The translations under genes and the position numbers were made by a program. The notes under the pieces are model-generated. The model was not told the origin of the DNA. It saw nothing but the letters and a program-made list of their open reading frames with translations, and did not search any database. Below are positions 41,735 to 51,421 of a DNA stretch of 64,000 bases, one piece after another. The stretch covers positions 53,423,763-53,487,762 of the forward strand of contig CM055100.1 of the NCBI GenBank assembly GCA_029204225.1, given 5' to 3'. Positions within the stretch are counted from its first letter, which is position 1, and every line of letters starts with the position of its first letter. The DNA is from Diphasiastrum complanatum (lineage: Eukaryota; Streptophyta; Lycopodiopsida; Lycopodiales; Lycopodiaceae).

Positions 41735-42770
41735 ACAGATGGAAAAATTAGCATTGTGGTTGTGTATGTGGACGACATTTTGATACTCTGCAAGAGTGAG
41801 AAGCTGATTGCTGAAGTGAAGAATGATATCTCGAAACATTTTGAGATTGTAGATCTGGGAGAAGCCAGGTGTTACCTTGGTTTACAGATTGACAGGGACT
41901 ATGAGGGAGGTAAGTTGTACCTTCATCAGTCCAAATATACTCGGAAAATCCTAGAAGATTTTGAGATGCTGAATTGCAAAGGAGCGAATACTCCAATACT
42001 TGCAGGAAACGAACAAAAACTGAAGAAGAGAGAGAATTGATGCAGCTCACACCATACAGAAAACTGATAGGATCGTTGATGTACCTTGCAGATAACACAC
42101 GTCCTGACATTGTTTATGCAGTGTTCAAGATGAGCCAATTCTGCACGAATCCAGGCTCGACACATTGGAAAATTGCAAAACGAATTTTGGTTTGTGTTAT
42201 TGTTGTGATGCAAAGTTCTAGATGTTTTTCTATAGTGATGCTAGTTGGGCATCTCTCAAGGACGATTACAAAAGTGTCTCGGGAGGATGCACCATCACGT
42301 TAGGTGCATCAATTCTCTGGGTACAGCAAGAAACAAACCATTGTGGCTTAGTCATCCTGCGAAGCAGAGTACGTTGCAGCAGCAAAGATGGCCAACGAAA
42401 TAAGTTGGCTCAAACAGGTCCTTGACGAATTGGGCGATATGAGAAATGAATTTCTGGTCTTGTAGATGGACAATACATCTAACAAAAGACCATGTGTTTC
42501 ACTCAAGGACGAAACACATTGCGGTCAAGTATCCCTTGATAAGGGACCTGATTGGAAAGAAGATACTGCAGACCATCTTCATTGGAACGAAAGACATGGT
42601 TGCTGACATTTTCACAAAGGCCTTAGACAAAGGTCTATTCAAGAGACAGAGGAGCAGTCTTGGAGTCATCAAGCTATCATGCTTTGTGAGGGAGCCGAAA
42701 AAACAAAATGTTTCTAATGTCAAAGCCTTGCTAGCTCTCCACTCTGATTTTGATAGAAAAGACACAAGAA
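41735..42770 (+). pseudogene. Ty1/copia element G, RT end and RNase H
   Basis: Begins inside RT at the catalytic motif (VVYVDDILIL, 41756) and continues HFEIVDLGEARCYLGLQIDR and KYTRKILEDFEMLNCK, with a frameshift near 42020. The next frame has LTPYRKLIGSLMYLADNTRP and MSQFCTNPGSTHWKIAKRIL. RNase H follows with FYSDASWASLKDDYKSVSGG, then EAEYVAAAKMAN in another frame, and ends HSRTKHIAVKYPLIRDL and VADIFTKAL near 42635. At least three frameshifts and a stop in the last third break it. It differs from the A/D and B/F families and is more like H. The left end is an abrupt truncation close to a small palindrome (41693-41720). Confidence 0.9.
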
Positions 42771-42780
42771 ATGAAATTTT

Positions 42781-42826
42781 TCGCGAATAATTTCGTGACA
42801 CACAATACGAAATTGTTTCGCGACAC
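42781..42826. repeat. TCGCGAATAATTTCGTG hairpin
   Basis: TCGCGAATAATTTCGTG pairs imperfectly with ACGAAATTGTTTCGCGA. Similar CGCGAA(T)AATT words recur near 41010 and at 55738-55800 inside the D LTR. Confidence 0.65.
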
Positions 42827-43097
42827 AAAATCATTCTTACTCCACGAACAGCCAAGAAGATCAGCCAAGTACCATAGGGTACAATTATTTGATCTGATAT
42901 CATGACATCAACAGAAGTACTCTAGATCGTGGCTAGTCTGCCACTCTTGTAATTTCGATTAGTTGTAGATGTTTAGTCACTCTAATCTAGAAATTACATG
43001 ATGCGACTATATACTTTCTGTTTAATGCATAATATAGTAAGCAAGACAAGAAGTCAGCAGAAGACGAAAATACAGAGTACAAGTCTGCCTGTAGGAT

Positions 43098-43690
43098 TTG
43101 TCTTTGAAAAAATTCGAGTATTTGAAAAATTCGAGTCTTTGGAAAAATTTGAGTTTTTGGAAAAATGCGAGTCTTATTCTAGAAAGGGTCGAACAATATA
43201 CAAAGGGTCATATTTTACTCTAGGTGGGAAAATATACAAAGGGTTGGAATAAATAAGTCTCGATCCGATCCGATCTAGGGTCAAAAATTCCTTCTTTAAA
43301 AAATTCGAATCTTCAAAAAATTTTGAGTCTTTGGAAAAATTCGATCCTTTGGACAAATTTGAATCCTAAAAAAAATTCGAGTCTTCGAAAAAATTTGAGT
43401 CTTTGGAATAATTCGAGTCTTTGAAAAAATTCGATTCTTTGAAAAAATTCCAGTCTTTAAAAAATTCGAGTCTTGAAAAAAATTAGATCCTTTGAAAAAA
43501 CTGGAGCCTTCAAAAAACTCGAGTCTTCGAAAAAATTCGATCCTTTGGAAAAATTCGACCATTTGGAAAAATACGAGTCTTTGAAAAATTTGAGCCTTCG
43601 AAAAAATTCGATCCTTCAAAAAAATTTGATCCTTCGGAAAAATTTGAGCCTTCGAAAAAATTCAAGCCTTCAAAAAAATTCGAGTCTTTG
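43098..43690. repeat. AT-rich minisatellite, unit about 20 bp
   Basis: Thirty or so degenerate copies of AAAAATTCGAGTCTTTGG, with a 90-base interruption at 43180-43275. It lies where the 3' LTR of element G would be expected. Confidence 0.88.
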
Positions 43691-44283
43691 GAGATTATCA
43701 AACTACAGATACATTCGAGTAATAGAGTCTTTTTGTTATTTTTTGAGGTGTAATACTTGTGAAAATCATCGAATCCACCATTCTTTCTAGCATAGAATAA
43801 GAACATATTAATTCTCCCAAAATGGAAAGCATGCAAACATTTCAGTTTCATATATAGATACGCAGATTTTGTAGAAAACTGACTTAACAACAATCAAGGC
43901 TGCCCTTTGCTCTCTGCTTTTTAAGTCAACGATCAAAGCCACAAAACGTGTTACAATGCCACCAAATCCCATCTATTAGTCAAACAATCAAAGACTTTCT
44001 GTAGCCAACATTATCACGCTCAACAAAGCTGAAGTTATTACTTCAAACCATTGTACTCACTGTTGATGTTAATCAGAATTAGCATTTCTGTTCAACTTCA
44101 AATATGATCAAAATATATCACATGTGTTACAGAATCTCAAGCCTCCATTTTTATTCCATGTTCGAGTGGCGTACTTGTCACAGTTTCTGAATCAGTGTGT
44201 TAGTGAAGGTCTTGCTCTCTCGTGTTTGAGTTTTCGGCTTTTTGAAGTAATTTGTTGGTAAAGTAAAGAGTGTCCGCCGATGG
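43691..44283. other. Possible rest of the G LTR, otherwise anonymous
   Basis: 44033-44062 repeats the GCTGAAGTTATTACTTCAAA segment of 24588. No other feature is recognised. Confidence 0.4.
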
Positions 44284-44284
44284 T

Positions 44285-44378
<94 letters not shown>
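44284..44378. repeat. (GT)47 microsatellite
   Basis: Pure GT array directly upstream of the tRNA-derived units. Confidence 0.97.
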
Positions 44379-44379
<1 letters not shown>

Positions 44380-44448
44380 TTTTTGTGGGAGAGAAGTTAT
44401 AAATTTCATGAGAAATATTGTCAAGGTACTCAACTACCAACCTAAAAT

Positions 44449-44785
44449 AAGTTTCTTTGGTCCCAGGTTCGAGCCTCCCCTTGGAAACCAAGAAGCATTG
44501 ATAGGACTTGCTACCCAACGGGGTTGGCTCAACTGGTTAGCTTGGCATCCAAAGTTTCTTTGGTCCCAGGTTCGAACCTCCCCTTGGAAACTAAGAAGCA
44601 TTGATAGGACTTGGCCCAAAGGGGTTGGCCTAGTTGGTTAGCTTGGCATCCAAAGTTTCTTTGGTCCCAAGTTCGAGCCTCCTTAGGAAACCAAGAAGCA
44701 TTGATAGGACTTGGCATCCAAAGTTTCTTTGGTCCCAGGTTCGAGTCTCTCCTTGGAAACCAAGAAGCATTGATAGGACTTGCCC
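44449..44785 (+). repeat. Tandem tRNA-derived (SINE-like) units, about 3.5 copies
   Basis: Units near 44449, 44518, 44621 and 44713 share GTTTCTTTGGTCCCAGGTTC followed by GAAACCAAGAAGCATTGATA. The complete units carry an A-box-like TTGGCTCAACTGGTTAG (44524) and, about 40 bases on, a B-box GGTTCGAACC (44569). This is the spacing of an RNA polymerase III internal promoter. It is not a tRNA gene: no acceptor stem or anticodon arm can be folded by eye. It looks like SINE heads amplified in tandem. Confidence 0.65.
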
Positions 44786-45374
44786 AAATAAATTGAATTC
44801 TTAACATGAGACCAAGATGTTCACTTTAGAGACACTCATGAAGCAATAAGTATCAAACACATTATCCTTATCACCAAATGTAAGTCTTTTGTTGACCACG
44901 AATATAGATGACTAAGCTTGGCAAAAAACATATATGGGGTTCAACTTTTTATGATAGATCCAAATTGACATGGAATAGCTTTAAAGCTTGGTTTTTAATT
45001 ATGAGAGAGCTTACACATATTTATGGAGATTGGAGTAGCTCGAGGTAGAACCATTTCTCTTCTACTTTCATCCACATCTGAAAGTGATAACTAAAGAACT
45101 AGTGACATTTGTCAATTTACATGCATGAATTTCTACCTAATTTTACCAAGTGTCAAATTCTAAACTAAAATTGTCCAAATCACTATGCATGTGCCTTTGG
45201 ATCACTTACAGTCATTGCATGTGATATGCCACGAGTTTCTACAAGCCCATAATTGGTATTTCTATGTCTACATTCTATATGCATGTTGCCAACTAGATGT
45301 AGCTCGAGTTTCTTCTAGGCCAAATTTGGCAGTTTCTCAGCTGATTCTCACGCCAATAAGGGCACGACAAAGCA
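44786..45374. other. Anonymous DNA; short repeat shared with 61794-61873
   Basis: 45257-45312 (ATTTCTATGTCTACATTCT, ATATGCATGTTGC, ATGTAGCTC) matches 61796-61871 in the same orientation. No gene is recognised. Confidence 0.5.
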
Positions 45375-46175
45375 GAAGAAGAAGAAAGGCCCGAAGCTAT
45401 CAAAGCCAGACCAGAAACCAGCTCAGCACAAGGAACAGTCGAATTCACAGACAAAGAAAAGGTTGTTCTGCAGATATTGTAAATGAAACAACCACGAAAT
45501 ACAAGACTGCCGAATACTTCAAACGAAGAACAACAACAAAGGGCAGTCGAATCAAGTGGCAAATGCAGCTGTAGAAGCCCCACAACCCATTCAAGAAACG
45601 GATCATGATGTTCTCATGACCAACCATCAAGGAGCATCTGGCGATAGTTCTTGGTTCTTGGATTCCGGAGCCACTCAGCACATGACTAGCTTGATTGGCT
45701 GTTTCGAGTCCTATACACCTTACAGTACCCAAAAATTTGTTCACCTTGGCGACAATAGCACACAAGCTATTAAAGGTGAAGGAATTATAAGATTATACTT
45801 TTCAAATGATCAATCTAAGCTACTCTCCGAAGTTCTGTATGTACCTAAGTTATCCATGAATCTGCTCTCTATAAGCAGAATCACAGATCTAGGACACAAA
45901 GTAAAATTTGAATGTGATCAATGTAAAGGACTTGATAGGATAAGCAAGATTCTAGCACTTGGAAAGAGGCATGGATACTTGAATAAATTAAGTCATAGCT
46001 TTTCTGCCTTTAGTCAGGCTCTCAGTACTTCAATTCAATCAAATAAAGGTTTACTTTGGCATTATAGACTTGGTCATTTAAATTATACTGTTGTACAACG
46101 AATGTCTAGACAATCTATTGTTCTTGATCTCGACTATCCTCACGAAACAGTTGAGCTACCTGTCTGTCAAGACTG
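45375..46175 (+). pseudogene. Ty1/copia element D, gag end, protease, pre-integrase (5' part)
   Basis: Starts abruptly in the basic end of gag. The zinc knuckle reads CRYCK-stop-NNHEIQDC (TGA at 45485). The frame 45556-46176 carries an intact protease motif DSGATQHM, then SYTPYSTQKFVHLGDNST, the C-terminal PR block (LYVPKLSMNLLSISRITDLG) and the pre-integrase domain with LWHYRLGHLNY and LPVCQD. It stops there because element E is inserted; the integrase continues at 51417. It is very similar to the same region of element A. The 5' LTR, PBS and most of gag are missing, with the break near 45370. Confidence 0.93.
46171..46175 (+). other. Target site duplication of element E, left
   Basis: GACTG immediately before E's 5' LTR. 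The same five bases follow the 3' LTR at 51417-51421. Confidence 0.93.
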
Positions 46176-46425
46176 AGTTAAAATAGCAATGATCGACTTA
46201 TACAGTGCTTTCTTATTTCGACGGCACCATGTGTGCTTAGTTCTAGAGTTATCGGGCCATCTTTCTTTTATGAGCCCTTTGAGTGTTTTTTAAGGAACTT
46301 ATCTTTGTACTTATGAAGTAGTTGAATATATAGTTTGGAGAGAGCAATTATGGGTTCTTGTTGCACTTGACATTGTGCTGTGGTGATTGATCCGGTCGGG
46401 TGTTTTCAATTGTGTTTTCTTAACT
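46176..46425 (+). repeat. 5' LTR of element E
   Basis: 250 bases from AGTTAAAATAGC to TTTTCTTAACT, followed directly by the PBS. The six terminal bases form a perfect inverted repeat. No clear TATA box is seen. Confidence 0.93.
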
Positions 46426-46437
46426 TGGTATCAGAGC
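46426..46437 (+). other. PBS of element E (initiator Met tRNA)
   Basis: TGGTATCAGAGC directly follows the LTR, a full match to the plant copia PBS. Confidence 0.95.
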
Positions 46438-47678
46438 CCTTGGTGGCTGGAATCACCAGACAAGAACAGAGAGCTGCGAATTCACGACGGTTTGTTGGCT
46501 AGGAAGCACAAAACCGAGTCTGTGGAGATTTGTGGAACAACTCAAAACTGTAAAAATAATTCAGAGACAGGTAATTGTTGGTTGAATCAGAAAGCAAGCA
46601 AAGTTTGAAGCTGAAAAATTCTTCTGGAGGGTTGCTTGGCGTTTGTAATTGGTTTGAATCCAATCGAATACCGTTTGAAGAGCGGTTTGGAGCGGAAGAT
46701 AGCCTACAGTAGGGCGACCTCAGCCAGTTAGGAGCTGCAAAGGAAAGCTCAGAGAAAGCTTGAGTAAAGCCCAATATATTCTTCTCTTCAAAATTGCTAG
46801 GGTTTCAAGAGACAAAATCTAAGATATCTCCTTGTAGGAGGTCGTTTTCAAAGTTGTGAGAGGCTGTCAATGGGCGCCCTGGTAGCGCGATTCAGCTGTA
46901 GGGAGGTCGCGATCGGCCGTGGAGAACCCATTTGGAGCTGCCATAGCCTGTGAAGGAGAGAGAAGAACTCCATTGCAGAGAGACAAGAGGAGGAGAGGTC
47001 GCGAGAACTCTCGCGTGCTCAGTCTAAATTGTCAGCTAGCGGCCCGAAGTGCTCAGTGCTTCGAAGGCCTTTGATCAACGCACAAAAGCGTTGACAGCCG
47101 TCTGATCTCTATTCACACAGATCGACGATGGTTATTTCGCGACAGGTGGGTCGTTGGATCTAAAGGATCTGTTGGATTGAAGTGAAAAAGTCTGAAGAGG
47201 TCTGAAGTGCAAAGTGCATTGCAACTTCATTAAAAATCTTCAAACTGAAAAAATTGTTGGGTCCCAAGTTTTTTGAAGGGTGAAGTTTCTTCACACTGAA
47301 GAAACAGTTCAAAAACCCAAATTGCCCTTATTTTCACCTCCTTTAGCCTATTTTGGCCAAATGAAAGGCTATAGCCTCCAAACGAGGGGCACCTTGACTG
47401 TACCTGCAAGTACGGTACACCAAAATAGAGTGATTGTTGTGGAGAAAGTGTTCGAAGTGCGCCAGAAGTGATTTCACCATTCCACTGGGCAGGAAGCTGG
47501 GAGTTGGTGACGTGAAGCATTTTGGAAAACGACGCCAGTTTGGCTTTCAATTTGGCGAAAGAGCGACGGGTGGCCTGGTAAGCTAAAAATTGCATGTCAT
47601 TATTATCGATTTCTGACATCATGGTTGGCTCCAGCATGCACTTTATAGCCTACAGGTGAAGTTTTAAGCAGTTCGGAG
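46438..47678 (+). other. Long untranslated leader of element E
   Basis: About 1.24 kb between PBS and gag ATG, with higher GC than the neighbouring DNA and no long plus-strand frame of recognised sequence. It probably holds packaging signals, but nothing specific is visible. Confidence 0.7.
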
Positions 47679-48350
47679 ATGGCAAACATCAATGAGGCAA
47701 TTTTGGGCGATGCAAGCAAACTTGATGGGGCTTATAACTACAACATCTGGAAATTCAAAATGAAGAGCATTTTGATGGAGAAAGAGTTGTGGAAAATCGT
47801 GGCATGTATTGAAGTCCGTCCAAATACCACTCCAGGTGACATAAGGGCCTTTGATAAAAAGGCACAGAGAGCATTATCCTTGATCAATCTTTCGGTGAAA
47901 GACCATGTGATCACTCACATAAGTGATGCCACGACGGCTAGGGGTCACTCAAGTCAATGGAGAGGAATGCCAAATACAGGGTGTGGGCAATGTACCTGTG
48001 CAGTTTCCTGATGGCAAAATTAAAAACATCCCTAATGTACTTTATGTTCCTGGACTAAAAAAGAGTTTGCTTTCTGTTGGTGTAATGGCAAATCAACATC
48101 TTAAAGTTGAATTTGTCAAGGATGGATGCCTTATGAAGGATACAAACCACAACTACAAAGTGGTGGCAAAGGGTTATAAAGATAGTAACTGTGGCCCTTA
48201 TAAATTGGATGCTGCAAAACCAGGTGAATATGATTTGGCTATCTCAACAGCATCTCAATCCGAGTTGTGGCACAGAAGACTTGAACTATGGGAGCTTGAG
48301 ATTGATGGCGAAGCTGAAGATGGTAATAGGGTTACCGGCATTGCAGGATG
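47679..48350 (+). pseudogene. Element E gag N-terminus fused to protease tail by deletion
   Basis: Gag starts at 47679 (MANINEAILGDASKLDGAYN) with the copia NIWKFKMK block and continues to HVITHISDATTA near 47935. The sequence then jumps to the C-terminal part of protease in another frame (QVNGEECQIQGVGN, FPDGKIKNIPNVLYVPGLKK, LLSVGVMANQH). The rest of gag, the zinc knuckle and the DSGA protease active site are deleted. The pre-integrase part follows (SELWHRRL), with a frameshift near 48285 where the second zinc-binding His should lie. As it stands it cannot encode a functional capsid or protease. Confidence 0.9.
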
Positions 48351-49009
48351 ATCATCATGCAATATGTGAAGGATGCATCATGGGAAAGCATCACAGAGAG
48401 ACATTCAAGAAAGGTGGAGCTGCAAGAGCTAAGAAACCACTGGAACTAATTCACAGCGGCCTGTGCGGCCCAATGAAGACCATGTCGTTGGGGAAAGCAT
48501 ATTATTTTATGACTTTCATAGATGATTACTCTAGAAGGACATGGATTTATTTCTTGAAGAAGAAATCTGACGCTTTTGCTCATTTCAAGGAGTTCAAAAC
48601 TTTGGTAGAGAACCAACTAGATGCACGCATCAAAGTGCTAAGATCTGATAGAGGGGGTGAATACAAATATGATGATTTTGAAGACTTTTGCAAAGAACAC
48701 GGCATTAAAAGACAATTCACACAGTCACACACGCCGCATAGTAATAATGTAGCTGAAAGAAAAAACAGAACTATTATGGAGAGTGCACGCTCCATGATGA
48801 ATCAAATGGGCTTGACCGATTCACTTTGGTCGGAAGCGTGCAGTGCGGCAACATTCTTGCAAAACAGGAGCCCTACAGTTGCGGTTCCAAATGTGACTCC
48901 TGAAGAAGCATTTACTGGAATAAAGCCAAAAATCGACAAGTTTCGTGTCATTGGATGTAAGGCCTATGTACATGTGCCAAAGGAGGAGCAGAAGAAACTT
49001 GATGCTTAA
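48191..49009 (+). pseudogene. Element E integrase
   Basis: An open frame of 272 codons. It has the zinc-binding Cys pair (CEGCIMGKHHRETF), then the core: ELIHSGLCGPM, where the first catalytic Asp (usually HSDLCGPM) is Gly; FMTFIDDYSRRTWIYFLKKK; VLRSDRGGEYKYDDF with the second Asp; and NNVAERKNRTI with the Glu. The C-terminal part (FRVIGCKAYVHVPKEEQKKL) ends at a TAA at 49007, where relatives read on (the next codons are KYIFVGYD). Core integrity is otherwise good, so the Asp-to-Gly change and the stop are probably recent. Confidence 0.92.
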
Positions 49010-51087
49010 GCAATCAAGTATATCTTCGTCGGTTATGATGAAAGAACGAAAGCTTACAAGTGTTTTGATCCTGTAATGAACAAGATTCACATTAACAAAG
49101 ATGTGATCTTTGATGAAACGCATAGGTATGAAGATGAAGACCATGCAAGCGGTGAAAGCATCAAGAGACTTCCCACAATTCTGCAGGAAGAAAATGAAGA
49201 AGATGCTCCACAAAATGATGCACGTGAAGACGAAAGTCGAGAGGGCGAGTATGAAAGAACACCACCTATTCAAGAGTCTAGGGGGAGGTACTTGCCAATA
49301 GGAGCAATAAAGGAGAAACCAGTTGGAAGTAAGAGACATTACTTGGACACTCCTTGGGATATGTACTCTCCACGTAGTGTATCACCTGAATCGAAGATAC
49401 CAAAGTGGTATGAAAAGATCATGAAGGACGCACAGCTAAATCAAACAGGATCTAGCACACAAAGTGAAGTGAGAAGATCAACACGAGAATGGAAGTCTCC
49501 TGATCATTATCATGTGAACTATGCCCTAACGACTGACATTTTGAAGTGTCGAGAGCCCTCAACCTTTGATGAGGCAAAAGATCACAAAGAGTGGCAAAGG
49601 GCAATGGAAGAAGAGATAGAATCCATCCAAAGACATGATACATGGGAGTTGGTTGATCTACCACTTGGAAAGGAACCCTTTGACAACAAATGGGTGTTTA
49701 GAACAAATTTTCATGCGGATGGCACAATAGCAAAGTATAAGGCATGCCTAGTAGTGAAGGGTTATGAGCAAAGCAAAGGAATTGACTATGAAGAGACATT
49801 TGCTCCAGTGGCTAAGTGAACTACGCTACGCCTTATCATTGCCTTAGCATCTCATTTTGGGTGGAAGATCGATCAAATGGATGTGAAGTCTGCATTTTTG
49901 AATGGTGACTTAGAGGAAGAAGTTTACATGGTACAACCGTAGGGCTTCATGGCAAAAGGGCAAGAACTGAAGGTATGTAAACTACAAAGCACTTTATGGC
50001 CTTAAGCAAGCGCCACGTGCATGGTATGGATGCATTGACAGTTACTTTCTTTCACATGGATTTGTAAGAACAAATTCAGATCCAAATCTTTATGTTCTTA
50101 TAAATGATGACAGCATTGCCTTGATTGTACTTTACGTTGATGATATCATTATCACTGGCAATGATGAGAACCTCACTCGTTCTATCAAAGCCAACTTGTG
50201 CAAGCAATTTGAGATGACAGATTTAGATCTTATGCACTATTGCTTGGGTGTCGAAGTATGGAAAACTAGCAGTGATATCAGGTTATGTCAAAACAAGTAT
50301 GTAGGCGAGATATTGGAGAGATTTCACATGACAGAGTGCAAACCTTCCATCACTCCTTGCGAAGCTGGTAAGAAATTATCTCGTATTGATGATAGTGCAC
50401 ATGTTGACGCTACACTATTTCGTCAACTAGTTGGAAGTTTAATATATCTTACGACTACACGTCTTGATATCTGCTATGTTGTAAGTTTGATTGGCCAATT
50501 CATGTCATCACCCACTATGGACCATTGGCAAGCTACAAAAAGGATTTTGAGGTATGTGAAAGGTACACCGAACCTTGGTCTAATCTACAAAAGACAAAGT
50601 GTTTTACCTAAGTTGCAAGGCTATGTTGACACTGATTGGACTGGAAGTATAGATGATAGAAAGTCAACAACAGGTTATACCTTCAATTTTGGTAGCGACT
50701 GTTTTTCATGGTCTAGCAAGAAACAAGATACTATTTCTCTTTCTTCCAAAGAAGCCGAATATAAAGCATTGAGTTCTGCTACCCAAGAAACTATTTGGCT
50801 ACGTAAGTTGTTATGTGAGATTGGCATGAAGCAGGTAAATCCCACTATTATTTTCTGTGACAGTCAAAGTGGAATACAATTGGCCAATCTTTCACGCAAG
50901 AACAAAACATATTGAAGTAAAATATCACTTTGTGCATGAAAAATTACAATCTGAAGACATAAGTATTGTACATTGTTCTATGTTGTTACAAGTTGTTGAT
51001 ATATTTACAAAAGCTTTAAGTAAAGAAAAGTTTGAAACTTTTACAGCCAAACTTGGCTTAGACCAGGTCATGTAAAAAGCCTTTACT
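49010..51087 (+). pseudogene. Element E reverse transcriptase and RNase H
   Basis: The linker and RT start lie in 49076-49819 (AMEEEIESIQRHDTWELVDL, DNKWVFRTNFHADG, DYEETFAPVAK). A TGA at 49817, where the family has Trp, and a TAG near 49942 (MVQP-stop-GF, Gln expected) are G-to-A and C-to-T changes typical of methylcytosine decay. A one-base loss near 49985 shifts the frame inside the ALYGLKQAPRAW block. The frame 50121-50915 is intact: LYVDDIIITGND, MTDLDLMHYCLGVE, TTRLDICYVV, and RNase H with DTDWTGSIDDRKSTTGY, SSKEAEYKAL and FCDSQSG. A final shift near 50890 leads to the end (HARTKHIEVKYHFVHEKL, DIFTKALSKEKF), stopping about 75 bases before the PPT. Confidence 0.93.
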
Positions 51088-51150
51088 TGTATTGCTATCA
51101 TGGACGTATGTTTCATGAATAGAGTATACTCTAAAATAAGAAGTGACGTT

Positions 51151-51166
51151 GATCATTGAGGGAGAG
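51151..51166 (+). other. Polypurine tract of element E
   Basis: GATCATTGAGGGAGAG abuts the 3' LTR start AGTTAA. Confidence 0.88.
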
Positions 51167-51416
51167 AGTTAAAATAGCAATGATCGACTTATACAGTGCT
51201 TTCTTATTTCGACGGCACCACGTGTGCTTAGTTCTAGAGTTATCGGGCCATCTTTCTTTTATGAGCCTTTTGAGTGTTTTTTAAGGAACTTATCTTTGTA
51301 GTTACGAAGTAGTTGAATATACAGTTTGGAGAGAGCAATTCTGGGTTCTTGTTGCACTTGACGTTGTGCTATGGTGATTGATCCCGTCGGGTGTTTTCAA
51401 TTGTGTTTTCTTAACT
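51167..51416 (+). repeat. 3' LTR of element E
   Basis: 250 bases, AGTTAAAATAGC to TTCTTAACT, differing from the 5' LTR at about 9 sites. Confidence 0.93.
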
Positions 51417-51421
51417 GACTG
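51417..51421 (+). other. Target site duplication of element E, right
   Basis: GACTG, identical to 46171-46175. Element D's integrase frame resumes here. Confidence 0.93.

Larger units (their letters stand above)
46176..51416 (+). mobile_element. Ty1/copia element E, complete between LTRs
   Basis: A 5241-bp element with 250-bp LTRs that differ at about 9 positions (about 96 percent identical), a PBS, gag, PR remnant, IN, RT, RNase H, a PPT and a perfect 5-bp target duplication GACTG. It is inserted in the integrase zinc-binding region of element D: D reads CQD on the left and C(LVG) on the right with one copy of GACTG. It is the youngest well-dated event here. Coding capacity is broken by an internal gag-PR deletion, nonsense codons and frameshifts. 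The LTR ends are AGTTAA...TTAACT rather than TG...CA. Confidence 0.95.

Noticed and set aside
44192-44518. THTHTH / VCVCVC frames across the (GT)n array
   Set aside because: Translation of a simple repeat.
44524-44600. tRNA gene
   Set aside because: A-box and B-box words are present, but no acceptor stem, anticodon loop or full cloverleaf can be drawn, and the unit is repeated in tandem.
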